A DNA stretch of 42,246 nt, taken from Gordonia sp. 'Campus'. GTDB lineage: Bacteria > Actinomycetota > Actinomycetes > Mycobacteriales > Mycobacteriaceae. The stretch is from positions 1-42,246 of the forward strand of contig NZ_JAKOIW010000029.1 of assembly GCF_022206305.1 (NCBI RefSeq), given 5' to 3'. Shown here in pieces: positions 14,802 to 23,228 of this stretch. The notes under the pieces were generated by a model. That model ran no database searches. It was given only the letters and a program-made list of their open reading frames with translations, and had not been told where the DNA came from. The position numbers and the translations under genes are program-made. How positions within the stretch are numbered: the first letter of the stretch is position 1; every line of letters starts with the position of its first letter.

Positions 14802-16055
14802 TCAGATGCTGATTCGACCCTCGAGCGCATTTCGGCCGATGTCGGTGCGGAAGTGCGAGCCGGGGAGTTTGATCTTCTCGATGCGCGCGTAGGCCTGTTC
14901 GCGGGCCTCGGCGAGGTCGTCACCCGTACCGACCACGGCGAGCACACGTCCGCCGGCCGAGACGATCGCACCGTCGGCGTTGCGTGCGGTCCCGGCGTGC
15001 AGCACGCCGGCGGCCTCGGCACCGGTGATGACGTCGCCGGTGCGCGGTTTGCCGGGGTAGTACTCGGCGGCCACCACGACCGTGACCGCGGCACCCTCTC
15101 GCCATTCGAGTGGCGGCAGGTCGGCGAGAGTGCCGGTCGCCGTGGCGTGCAACGCCCGGCCGAGCGGCGACTCGAGCAGGGCCAGCACCGCCTGGGTCTC
15201 GGGATCGCCGAAGCGACAGTTGAATTCGACGACGGCCGGTCCGTCCTGCCCGATCGCCAGACCGGCATACAGCAGCCCGGAGAACGGAATCCCGCGTCGA
15301 ACCATTTCGGCGGCAACGGGTTTGACGACCTCGTCGACGATGCGCGCGGTCATCTCGGCCGGCAGCCAGGGCAGCGGGGTATAGGCACCCATGCCGCCGG
15401 TGTTGGGGCCGGCGTCGTTGTCGCCGACGCGTTTGTGATCCTGCGCGGGCAGCAGCGGCACCACGGTCTCACCGTCGACGAGACAGAACAGCGACACCTC
15501 CGGCCCGTCCAGGAAGCTCTCCAGCAGGACGGGGTGGCCGCTCTCGAGACATTCGGCGGCGTGGTCGCGGGCGGCGTCACGATCGGTCGTCACCACCACA
15601 CCCTTGCCCGCCGCGAGGCCGTCGTCCTTGACCACCCAGGTGGGACCGAAACGGTCGAGCGCGGCATCGAGACGACCCGGGTTGTCGACGACCTCGGCAT
15701 GCGCGGTCCGCACACCCGCCGCGTTCATCACGTCCTTGGCGAAGGCCTTGGACCCCTCGATCTGTGCGGCCGCCGCACTCGGGCCGAAGGTCGCGATCCC
15801 CGCGGCGCGCAGGGCATCGGCGACCCCGACCACCAACGGCACCTCGGGCCCGATGACGACGAGATCGGCGCCGACCTTCTGCGCGAGCGCCACGACCTCG
15901 TCGCTCGACACGGCGTCGACGGCGTGGTTGGTGGCGATCGCCGCGGTGCCGGCGTTACCGGGGGCGACGTGCAGATCGGTGACCGACGGGTCGTTCCGGA
16001 GGCCGATGAGAAGGGCATGTTCGCGGCCGCCCGAGCCGATCACGAGTACGCGCAC
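14802..16055 (-). CDS. purD: Phosphoribosylamine-glycine ligase (GAR synthetase)
   Basis: 417 aa from GTG 16055. An ATP-grasp enzyme making GAR from phosphoribosylamine and glycine, step 2 of purine synthesis. Motifs: RVLVIGSGGREHAL at the N-terminus, GPSAAAAQIEGSKAFAKDVM, the ATP-grasp loop WVVKDDGLAAGKGVVV, and GPAVVEFNCRFGDPETQ near residue 290. An ATG at 16061 would add two residues, but the family begins MRVLVIGSGGREH, and TAGAGT lies 7 nt before GTG 16055 while only 1 nt before the ATG. The GTG is therefore the better leaderless start. Confidence 0.97.
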   Translation of the reverse strand: MRVLVIGSGGREHALLIGLRNDPSVTDLHVAPGNAGTAAIATNHAVDAVSSDEVVALAQKVGADLVVIGPEVPLVVGVADALRAAGIATFGPSAAAAQIEGSKAFAKDVMNAAGVRTAHAEVVDNPGRLDAALDRFGPTWVVKDDGLAAGKGVVVTTDRDAARDHAAECLESGHPVLLESFLDGPEVSLFCLVDGETVVPLLPAQDHKRVGDNDAGPNTGGMGAYTPLPWLPAEMTARIVDEVVKPVAAEMVRRGIPFSGLLYAGLAIGQDGPAVVEFNCRFGDPETQAVLALLESPLGRALHATATGTLADLPPLEWREGAAVTVVVAAEYYPGKPRTGDVITGAEAAGVLHAGTARNADGAIVSAGGRVLAVVGTGDDLAEAREQAYARIEKIKLPGSHFRTDIGRNALEGRISI

Positions 16056-16062
16056 GCCCATG

Positions 16063-16068
16063 ACTCTA
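16063..16068 (-). promoter_or_regulatory. -10 box for leaderless purD mRNA
   Basis: TAGAGT on the minus strand, 7 nt before GTG 16055. Confidence 0.45.
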
Positions 16069-16087
16069 AACCGTGGCCCTCCAGAGG

Positions 16088-16105
16088 CGTCCGGGGTGCC
16101 GGACG
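16088..16105 (-). terminator. Hairpin after the LtrA-like gene
   Basis: CGTCCGG-GGTG-CCGGACG, a 7-bp stem with a tetraloop, 14 nt downstream of the LtrA-like stop. It also overlaps the likely purD upstream region. Confidence 0.5.
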
Positions 16106-16118
16106 GGCGCGGCCCCGA

Positions 16119-17435
16119 TCAGCCGCCGTCGCTGCGCAGGGTCGCGAGGGCGCGGTCCCGGCGCCGTGCACCGACCACCTCGTCGACGACGACCATGGCC
16201 ACCGGCGCCAGCGTGGCGATCGCGATCGTCACGATCACCGACACACCCGCGGCGCACAGGATCATCGCCGACGCGAGCACGCCGATGACCGCCAGCGCCT
16301 GGACCACGCTGATCGGGTCGAATCCGAGCAGGTAATCGGAGAGCACGACGATGCCGAGGCAGTAGACCGCCAGCGGTGCGACGACGCTGGCGACGACCAC
16401 CTCGTCGGAGACACTGGCGTGGTGTTCGAGGTAGAGCGCCGCGACGTGCAGCCCCACCCCCACGCCGACCGCTGACATGAACAGCACGATGTGCCCGTAA
16501 CCCCACGGGAATGCCTTCTCCCGGTGGGCGTGCAGCACCTCGCCGCTGGGGATCGCGCTGTAGATCCACCACATGGCGAAGGTCGCGGTCATCGTCGTGA
16601 AGCCGAGGAGCGCGGTCTCGAAGGTCCACCCGAACCCGGCGACCTGCGCCCCCAGGAGCGCGACGACGCCGACCACACCCTCGCCGAGGGTCACGATCGT
16701 CAGGAGTCCGTACCGCTCGGCGATGTGATGGGCGTGCCAGGGCGTCCGCCCGGTCCGGGTCTCGGCGATGTAGGGGCCCATCATCTCGATCAGGACACCG
16801 ATGAGCATGCCGCAGACCGTCATCAGCAGCGGCATGTCGGCGACCAGCACGATCACCCACCACACCTGCGCGAGCACTGTCGCGCCCGCATAGACCAGAC
16901 AGGCACGACGGTGCCGTTCGCTCTGCGACGCCGCTCTCAGCCACTGGATGACCATGCCGACGCGCATCACGATGTAACCGAGCACGAGGACGCGGTTGTC
17001 GATGTCGCCGCCGGCGGCGACGGAGGTGAAGACCGCGGGCATGCCCACCGCGATGATGGCGACACCGATCATCTGGATCAGGGTGACCAGGCGGAAGACC
17101 CAGTCGTCGGTGTCGAACGCCGACGCGAACCAGGCGAAGTTGATCCACGCCCAGATGGCCGAGAAGGTGCAGAGGAAGAAGCCGATGAAGGTCGCCGCGT
17201 AGTGGCCCTCGGCGAACTGGTGGCCGGCCAGGGTCGTCGCCACGGAGAAGCCCACCACGAAGACCAGGTCGTAGAACAACTCGAGTCCGGTCGCGACGCG
17301 ACCGTCCTGGTGCGGATCGCGACCGGTCATCGGCAAGATGCGAGACCGAGGTGCCCGGGATCGAGGCGGGTCGGATCGGGTGGCCGGACCCGTGCCGCGG
17401 TCGAGTGGTCTCGTGGGATCGTCGCCCGTTGTCAC
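16119..17435 (-). CDS. LtrA-like (low temperature requirement A) membrane protein
   Basis: 438 aa. After about 45 hydrophilic residues comes the family hallmark ELFYDLVFVVGFS in TM1. The remainder is about ten to twelve hydrophobic helices, including FFLCTFSAIWAWINFAWF, the AERYGLLTIVTLGEGVVG segment (the second signature, with a conserved Glu) and WWIYSAIPSGEV. The molecular function of LtrA proteins is not known; the Listeria founder affects growth in the cold. GTG 17435 lies 6 nt after TAGAGT. Upstream of it is the terminator of the glycosyltransferase operon. Confidence 0.93.
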   Translation of the reverse strand: MTTGDDPTRPLDRGTGPATRSDPPRSRAPRSRILPMTGRDPHQDGRVATGLELFYDLVFVVGFSVATTLAGHQFAEGHYAATFIGFFLCTFSAIWAWINFAWFASAFDTDDWVFRLVTLIQMIGVAIIAVGMPAVFTSVAAGGDIDNRVLVLGYIVMRVGMVIQWLRAASQSERHRRACLVYAGATVLAQVWWVIVLVADMPLLMTVCGMLIGVLIEMMGPYIAETRTGRTPWHAHHIAERYGLLTIVTLGEGVVGVVALLGAQVAGFGWTFETALLGFTTMTATFAMWWIYSAIPSGEVLHAHREKAFPWGYGHIVLFMSAVGVGVGLHVAALYLEHHASVSDEVVVASVVAPLAVYCLGIVVLSDYLLGFDPISVVQALAVIGVLASAMILCAAGVSVIVTIAIATLAPVAMVVVDEVVGARRRDRALATLRSDGG

Positions 17436-17441
17436 ATCGCG

Positions 17442-17447
17442 ACTCTA
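17442..17447 (-). promoter_or_regulatory. -10 box for leaderless LtrA-like mRNA
   Basis: TAGAGT on the minus strand, 6 nt before GTG 17435. Confidence 0.5.
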
Positions 17448-17466
17448 GATCCTGTCCACCCGAACG

Positions 17467-17503
17467 CAACGAGGGGACGTGCCGGGTGCACGTCCCCTCG
17501 TTG
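17467..17503 (-). terminator. Terminator of the glycosyltransferase operon
   Basis: CAACGAGGGGACGTGC (17467-17482), a 5-nt loop, and the exact complement (17488-17503): a 16-bp perfect stem 34 nt past the GT39 stop codon. Confidence 0.85.
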
Positions 17504-17536
17504 CCGAACCGCTCCCCGCCGACGACGGGGGCGGTG

Positions 17537-19639
17537 TCAGCCGGCGGGCTGGGTCAGGTCGTACATCGTCACACCGTCGACGGTGACCGCGGTGTAGTTC
17601 TCCTGCACCCAGCTGCTGATCTGCGACGACGGGGTGGACGAGTCGCCGCCCATACCGCCACCGCCCATACCGCCGCCACCGATGAAGTAGTGGATCTTCT
17701 TCGCAGCGACGAGCGCCTGAAACTCGGCCAGTGTCGGTGAGGGGTCGCTGCCGTTGAAGCCACCGATCGGCATGACCGAGTGTCCGGTCTCCAGTTGGTA
17801 CCCCGAGGCGGACTGCGATCCCACGGCTGCCGCAACCCAGGTGTAGTCGTCGGCATCGGCACTGAGTTTGTCGACCATCGCCTGCGACGGGGTCGAGCCG
17901 CGCAGCAGACCGCCGCCACCGTCGCCGCCGCGGCCCATGCCGCCGCCCGGCCCACCGACACCGGGCGCGCCACCGGGCATCGCCTGCTGTTGCCGACCGG
18001 GGCCGCCCTGTCCACCGGGTCCACCCAGTCCACCGGGACCGCCCTGTCCACCGGCGCCACCGAACGGGCCGCCCCGACCACCCGGTCCACCGGCTCCGCC
18101 CGGCCCGAACTCGCCCTCGACGCGGGGTCCTGCAGTGACGATCGACCCGCTCTTCTCGGTGGCGATGGTGTCCACGGTGTACGCCACCGGACCTGCCAGG
18201 CCCGCGAAGATCGCACCGATCAGCGCGGCTGCCGCGACGCTCCGTCGATCGGCGAACACCATCGCGACCGCGGCCACCAGCCCGACGACCAGCACAGCGA
18301 ACCGAAGCCACGGCACGAAGTCCGGCGTCCGGTTCAGCAGGACGAATCCCCAGATCGCGGCGATCGCCACCGAGATCCCCAGGGCTGTCCGCACCCACCG
18401 CCGGTCGCGATGCGACCAACACACCGTCGCACCCCCGGCGACGACCGCAGCCACCGCCGGGGCGAGGGCCGCCGTGTAGTACTGGTGGAAGATGCCGGCC
18501 ATGAAGCTGAACACCGCCATCGTGACCAGCAGCCACAGGCCCCAGACGACGAGGTAGGCACGCCGCGGATCGGTGCGCCGGGCCCTGCCGATCAGCACGA
18601 GCGCGACGGCGGCCAGCACGAGTCCGGTCGGGATCAGCCAGGCGATCTGCCCGCCCTGCGCCGGTTCGAACATCCGCAGCCAGCCGGTCTCACCCCACGC
18701 CCCGCCGCCACCGCCGGGGCCACCCGCGCCCATGCCCTCGGCGGCGTTACCCCCGCCGGGGACGACCGCGCCGGTCTCGTTGCCGCTGAGCCGGCCGAAC
18801 CCGTTGTACCCGAGCGTCAGTTCGAGTATCGAATTGTTCTGCGAGCCACCGATATACGGCCTCGATGACGCGGGCCACAACTCGACGGCCAGAATCCACC
18901 AGCCGGCACTGACGACCATGGCGCCGAGCGCGGCGAACAACTGCGCGATCCGTCGCCCCCATCCGCGCGGTCCGAACGCCAGGTAGGTCACCGCCAGCGG
19001 CGGCACGACCAACATCACCTGCAGCTGCTTGGTCAAGAAGCCGAAACCGACGAAGACCCCGGTGAGCACCAGCCAGCGCCAACGACCGTCCTCGAGACCC
19101 TTCATCATCGTCCAGACCGCCGCGACCATCAGCAGGATCAGGAGCGCCTCGGGGTTGTCGAAGCGGAACATCATCGCCGCGACCGGGGTGACCGCCAGGA
19201 CGGTGCCGGCGAGTATTCCGGCCCAGTGGCCCAGGTACTTTCGCGTGACGAGGTAGAGCAGGGCCACCGAGGCGACGCCCATGAGCGCCTCGGGAACGAG
19301 GATGGACCAGGAGTTGACGCCGAAGATGCGGGCGCTCAGACCCGGTATCCACAGCGAGGCAGGCGGTTTGTCCACCGTGATCGAGTTCGCCATGTCCGAC
19401 GACCCGAAGAACCACGCCTTCCACGACTGCGATCCGGCTTGGATCGCCGCGGAGTAGAAGGAGTTCGCCCATCCGTTGATGGACAAATTCCACAGGTAGG
19501 CGATCGCGGTGCCGAGCAGCAGCGCGGCCAGCGACAACCACCGAACCCGTTGGCTTGTCGGCGTCGGTGTCGGGTCGCCGGTGGACCCCGGCGGGCCGGA
19601 TGGTGTCACCGGCGGCGCCGGCGTGACTGTCGTACTCAT
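17537..19639 (-). CDS. GT39 family membrane glycosyltransferase (YkcB-like)
   Basis: 700 aa. A GT-C fold polytopic enzyme of the PMT/ArnT type that transfers a sugar from a polyprenyl-phosphate donor on the outer face of the membrane. After a Pro/Thr-rich cytosolic tail, TM1 is followed by an outside loop with the acidic DKPP motif (Asp90-Pro93), and about ten more helices follow to residue 490. The C-terminal 200 residues contain a long Gly/Pro-rich low-complexity stretch (about 505-575) and a small terminal domain ending TVDGVTMYDLTQPAG, like the C-terminal domain of YkcA/YkcB proteins. The start overlaps the GT2-GtrA stop (ATGA). The pair resembles B. subtilis ykcC-ykcB: one gene makes the lipid-linked sugar, the other uses it. 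Acceptor unknown. Confidence 0.9.
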   Translation of the reverse strand: MSTTVTPAPPVTPSGPPGSTGDPTPTPTSQRVRWLSLAALLLGTAIAYLWNLSINGWANSFYSAAIQAGSQSWKAWFFGSSDMANSITVDKPPASLWIPGLSARIFGVNSWSILVPEALMGVASVALLYLVTRKYLGHWAGILAGTVLAVTPVAAMMFRFDNPEALLILLMVAAVWTMMKGLEDGRWRWLVLTGVFVGFGFLTKQLQVMLVVPPLAVTYLAFGPRGWGRRIAQLFAALGAMVVSAGWWILAVELWPASSRPYIGGSQNNSILELTLGYNGFGRLSGNETGAVVPGGGNAAEGMGAGGPGGGGGAWGETGWLRMFEPAQGGQIAWLIPTGLVLAAVALVLIGRARRTDPRRAYLVVWGLWLLVTMAVFSFMAGIFHQYYTAALAPAVAAVVAGGATVCWSHRDRRWVRTALGISVAIAAIWGFVLLNRTPDFVPWLRFAVLVVGLVAAVAMVFADRRSVAAAALIGAIFAGLAGPVAYTVDTIATEKSGSIVTAGPRVEGEFGPGGAGGPGGRGGPFGGAGGQGGPGGLGGPGGQGGPGRQQQAMPGGAPGVGGPGGGMGRGGDGGGGLLRGSTPSQAMVDKLSADADDYTWVAAAVGSQSASGYQLETGHSVMPIGGFNGSDPSPTLAEFQALVAAKKIHYFIGGGGMGGGGMGGDSSTPSSQISSWVQENYTAVTVDGVTMYDLTQPAG

Positions 19640-20901
19640 GCCGCAACCTCCGCGGTAGGGCCGGATGCCTTGCGGAACACCCAGCGAAGACCGACGAACC
19701 GGGTGAGCGTCGCCACCAGATTCGCGGTCACGAGGATCATCAGTTCGATGTGTTTGGTCGCGTCCGGCGCGACCGAGTGGAGTACCAGCAGGGCTCCGGA
19801 TGTGACGAGCCAGCCGAACACGAACACCCCGAGCCCGAACAGCTGGTGGCGCAACGCATTGTCGCGACCCCGGATGCCGAAGCTGAAGCGGCGGTTGGCC
19901 GCGGTGTTGAGCACCGCGGTGATCGCGAGTGCCAAGCCGTTGGAGATCTGGGCTCCCAGAAAGGCGTGCAGGGCCAGGAACAACACCGCATACGCGAGCG
20001 TCGAGGCGAGCCCGACCACGCAGAAACGTGCGAGCTGCCCCACCAGGCCGTGGGGCACACCGTCGATCTGCGGTCCGGCGGCGCGGTCGCGGCCGATGGA
20101 GGCCCGCAGCTGCGCGATGGGCAGTCGCCCCAACGCGAGCGCGAGGCCTACTCGCGCACACCCTTTCAGATCCGCGATCGCGGTCGGCACGATGTCGACG
20201 GTGCTGTCGGGATCGTCGATCCAGTCGACGGGCACCTCGGCGATACGCAGGCCGATCTGCTCGGCGAGCACGAGCAGCTCGGTGTCGAAGAACCAGCCCG
20301 TGTCGGCGACGAAGGGCAGCAGCTCGCGGGCGATGTCGGCGCGCATCGCCTTGAAACCGCACTGGGCATCGGAGAACCGGGCGCCCATCGCGGTGCGCAG
20401 CATCAGGTTGTAGGAACGGGAGATGAACTCGCGTTTGGGTCCGCGGATCACCCGGGACGACCGGTTGAGCCGAGTGCCGATGGCGATGTCGGAGTGCCGC
20501 GACACCAGCGGTGCGATGAGCGGCATCAGCGCGTTGAGATCGGTTGACAGGTCGACGTCGCAGTAGGCGACGATCTCGGCGTCACTGGCCTGCCACACCG
20601 CGCTGAGCGCGCGCCCCCGACCCTTCGCCTCGAGATGGACCACACGGATGCCGTCGATCTCCGCGGCGAGCGCGACGGCGATGGCGAGCGTGTCATCGGT
20701 ACTGGCGTTGTCGGCGATCGTGACCCGCGACGGGTACGGCACGTGCAGCCGAAGATGGTCGGTCAGGCGCCGAACCGACGAGGCGATGTCGGCCTGTTCG
20801 TTGTAGACGGGGATGACGATGTCGAGGACCGGATTCGACGTCGAGGAGTCGGCGAGGGTGTACATCTGCGCCGTCCGGCCCGGCGGTGCTTCTGGGATCA
20901 T
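19636..20901 (-). CDS. GT2 glycosyltransferase-GtrA fusion (polyprenyl-phosphate sugar synthase type)
   Basis: 421 aa. Residues about 27-250 are a family 2 glycosyltransferase: LDIVIPVYNEQADI, the nucleotide-sugar Asp in IADNAST, the metal-binding CDVDLSTD (DxD), and GFKAMRADIARELLP. Residues about 285-410 form a GtrA domain of four helices, proposed to flip lipid-linked sugars (LARFCVVGLASTLAYAV, NTAANRRFSF). The combination suggests synthesis of a polyprenyl-phosphate hexose and delivery to the outer face for the following GT39 enzyme. ATG 20901 is weakly supported by CACAGT 6 nt upstream; ATG 20865 is the alternative. A PhoP box lies 44 bp upstream, the strongest clue to regulation. Confidence 0.9.
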   Translation of the reverse strand: MIPEAPPGRTAQMYTLADSSTSNPVLDIVIPVYNEQADIASSVRRLTDHLRLHVPYPSRVTIADNASTDDTLAIAVALAAEIDGIRVVHLEAKGRGRALSAVWQASDAEIVAYCDVDLSTDLNALMPLIAPLVSRHSDIAIGTRLNRSSRVIRGPKREFISRSYNLMLRTAMGARFSDAQCGFKAMRADIARELLPFVADTGWFFDTELLVLAEQIGLRIAEVPVDWIDDPDSTVDIVPTAIADLKGCARVGLALALGRLPIAQLRASIGRDRAAGPQIDGVPHGLVGQLARFCVVGLASTLAYAVLFLALHAFLGAQISNGLALAITAVLNTAANRRFSFGIRGRDNALRHQLFGLGVFVFGWLVTSGALLVLHSVAPDATKHIELMILVTANLVATLTRFVGLRWVFRKASGPTAEVAA

Positions 20902-20944
20902 GCGACCACTGTGGAATCCAGAACTCGTGCCGCTCTGCGTGCAC

Positions 20945-20962
20945 GCTGTCAGGTTGCTGTGA
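20945..20962 (-). promoter_or_regulatory. PhoP box upstream of the glycosyltransferase operon
   Basis: On the minus strand: TCACAGC-AACC-TGACAGC, a direct repeat of two 7-mers with a 4-bp spacer. The known M. tuberculosis PhoP site is TCACAGC-N4-TCACAGC, so the match is 7/7 and 6/7. The flanks (CACGCTG and GGTTG on the plus strand) are also shared with the site upstream of phoP at 29105-29122. It lies about 44 bp before ATG 20901. Confidence 0.75.
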
Positions 20963-21023
20963 GCGGTTGCGCTCGAGTGGTGACACATGTGGACGGCCTG
21001 ACCTCGGTGTCCGTGGTCGCCAT

Positions 21024-21029
21024 TACATT
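21024..21029 (+). promoter_or_regulatory. -10 box for leaderless RecQ-like mRNA
   Basis: TACATT, 7 nt before ATG 21037; it also fixes this start against the 134-codon longer open frame. Confidence 0.5.
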
Positions 21030-21036
21030 GGGCCGC

Positions 21037-23154
21037 ATGACCGCCACCCTCGCTCCCGACCAGCTGACCGTCGCCAACCGTGTCATCACCAGCCTGGCCG
21101 GCGAAGGCGCCAGATTGCGCGAGGACCAGCTCCGCGCAGTGACCGCGCTGGCCACGACGCCCGACGCGTCGTCGACGGGCGCGCGGGTGCTCGTCGTCCA
21201 GGCGACCGGATGGGGCAAGTCGGCGGTCTACTGGAGCGCGACCGCGATCATCCGCGCGGGCGGCGGCGGCCCGACCCTGATCGTGTCGCCGCTGCTGTCG
21301 CTGATGCGCGATCAGGTCGCCGCGGCCGGGCGCGGTGGCCTGTCCGCGGCCACCCTGAACTCGTCCAACGTCGATGAGTGGTCGGCCATCGAGGCGCAGT
21401 TGCGAGCGGGCGACCTCGACGTCCTGCTCGTGTCGCCGGAGCGGCTCGCCAACCCTGGATTCGGACGTCGGGTCCTCGACGCGCTCGCCGGCAGCCTGGG
21501 TCTGCTCGTCATCGACGAGGCGCATGCCGTGTCCGACTGGGGTCACGACTTCCGGCCGGACTACCGCCGGGTCGCCGACGTGCTGCGCACGGTCAACCCC
21601 ACCACCCCCGTCCTCGCGACCACCGCGACCGCCAACGCCCGCGTCACCGAGGACGTCGCCGCGCAACTCGACGCCGGCAGCACCTCCGGGCCGACCCTCG
21701 TGCTGCGCGGGCCGCTTGCACGAAAGTCATTGCACCTCAACGTGCTCGACGGATTGTCTCCCGTACAGCGTTACGCGTGGGTCGCGCAGTCCCTCCACCA
21801 GCTCCCCGGTTCGGGCATCGTGTACGTACTGACCGTCGCCGATGCGGACCGTCTCGTGGAGGCCATCCGCGCCGTGCACGGGGACGCCCTGCCGGTAGCG
21901 GCGTACACCGGGCAACTCGACGCCGATCGCCGCCACGAACTCGAGGATGCGTTGTTGCGCAACGAGGTCAAGGCGCTGGTCGCGACGTCGGCACTCGGGA
22001 TGGGTTACGACAAGCCCGATCTCGGTTTCGTCGTACATGTCGGTTCGCCGCCGTCACCGGTCTCCTACTATCAGCAGGTCGGCCGTGCCGGGCGTGCGCT
22101 CGACGACGCCGTGGTGATGCTGTTGGCCTCGCAGACCGACGACCGCATCTGGGACCACTTCGCCACCGCGACGATCCCCGACCCGGACAAGATGCGCGAC
22201 CTGCTCGCCGCGCTCGAGGACGCGGGCGAGCCGCAGTCGGTGGTGCAACTCGAGGCCGCCACCCGATTCCGGCGCACCCGTATCGAGCTGATGCTCAAAC
22301 AGCTTGCGGTGGACGGGGTCACCGACCGTACCCCCGACGGGTGGGTCGTCACCGGCACACCGTGGAGCTACGACGCCGAGCACTACGACGGCGTGCTGGC
22401 CGTCCGCCGTCGGGAAGCCGACATCATGCGGTCCTACATCGCGGGACGCACGTGCCTCATGCGGCTGTTGACCGAGTCGCTCGACGATCCGCAGGCGGCA
22501 GACTGCGGCCGGTGCTCGGTCTGTCGGGGAACGCTGAGCGAGGGACTCTCCGGGACCGTGGACGACGAGGTCGTCCGCACGGTGACCTCCACGCTGCGCC
22601 GCAGCGCACAGACGCTCGAACCGCGCAAGATGTGGCCCGGCGGCGACTTCGGCCGTCGCGGACGGATTCCCGCCGACCTGCTCGCCGCCCCCGGCCGGGT
22701 CCTCGCACACGCCGACGCCCCCGAGTGGGTTGAGGTGCTCGCCGCGGCCCGCAACGGAGACGAGCGGGCGCTGGCCGAACTCGGCGATGCCGCGGTGGCG
22801 ACGCTCTCCGCGTGGGTCCGCGAGACGGGCGTGCGCGCGGACCTCATCGTGTCGCTCCGGCTCACCGGAACCACGCTCGCCGAGACACTTGCCGAGCATC
22901 TGCGCGCCGTGGGCAAGCGCGACGGCGGCACGTTCCCGGTGCGTATCGGGGACCCACCCGCCGATGCGACGGGCGCCGTCGAGGCGGCCTACTGGCGTGA
23001 CCATCTCGGTGATCCGCCGGAGGTCTCGGGCCGCAACGTGATGCTCGTCGTCGACGCCAACGGCTCCGGATGGCCGATCACGCTGGCCGCCGCCGCGCTC
23101 CGCGAGGCGGGCGCGACCGCGGTCCTCCCGCTGCTGATCCATCGGACGGTCTGA
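21037..23154 (+). CDS. RecQ-like DNA helicase with phosphoribosyltransferase-like C-terminus
   Basis: 705 aa. Superfamily 2 helicase: Walker A ATGWGKS (56-62), SPLLSLMRDQV (motif Ia), DEAH at 160-163 within IDEAHAVSDWGHDFRPDY, a motif specific to RecQ, then TTATANARV and the second RecA lobe with TSALGMGYDKPDLGFVVH and YYQQVGRAGRA. The RecQ zinc site is visible as TCLMRL then CGRCSVC. The last 120 residues are not an HRDC domain: VMLVVDANGSGWPITLAAAAL resembles the PRPP-binding loop of actinobacterial RecQ-PRTase proteins, usually near VDDxxDSGWT. Here one Asp and the Thr are changed, so it may be inactive. The role is DNA repair by 3'-5' unwinding (inference). The helicase points away from the glycosyltransferases. 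Confidence 0.93.
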   Translation: MTATLAPDQLTVANRVITSLAGEGARLREDQLRAVTALATTPDASSTGARVLVVQATGWGKSAVYWSATAIIRAGGGGPTLIVSPLLSLMRDQVAAAGRGGLSAATLNSSNVDEWSAIEAQLRAGDLDVLLVSPERLANPGFGRRVLDALAGSLGLLVIDEAHAVSDWGHDFRPDYRRVADVLRTVNPTTPVLATTATANARVTEDVAAQLDAGSTSGPTLVLRGPLARKSLHLNVLDGLSPVQRYAWVAQSLHQLPGSGIVYVLTVADADRLVEAIRAVHGDALPVAAYTGQLDADRRHELEDALLRNEVKALVATSALGMGYDKPDLGFVVHVGSPPSPVSYYQQVGRAGRALDDAVVMLLASQTDDRIWDHFATATIPDPDKMRDLLAALEDAGEPQSVVQLEAATRFRRTRIELMLKQLAVDGVTDRTPDGWVVTGTPWSYDAEHYDGVLAVRRREADIMRSYIAGRTCLMRLLTESLDDPQAADCGRCSVCRGTLSEGLSGTVDDEVVRTVTSTLRRSAQTLEPRKMWPGGDFGRRGRIPADLLAAPGRVLAHADAPEWVEVLAAARNGDERALAELGDAAVATLSAWVRETGVRADLIVSLRLTGTTLAETLAEHLRAVGKRDGGTFPVRIGDPPADATGAVEAAYWRDHLGDPPEVSGRNVMLVVDANGSGWPITLAAAALREAGATAVLPLLIHRTV

Positions 23155-23188
23155 GGCCCCGATCCGGAAGAACCGCGAAACCACAGAC

Positions 23189-23228
23189 CCCTGAGGTGCG
23201 AGGAGCGCAAGCGACGAACCTCGAAGGG
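23189..23228. repeat. Full copy of the dispersed intergenic repeat
   Basis: A 40-bp unit matching 638-677, opening CCCTGAGGTGCG and closing ACCTCGAAGGG. It fills most of the gap between the convergent helicase and HIT genes and touches the HIT stop codon, consistent with a terminator-like role. Confidence 0.75.
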
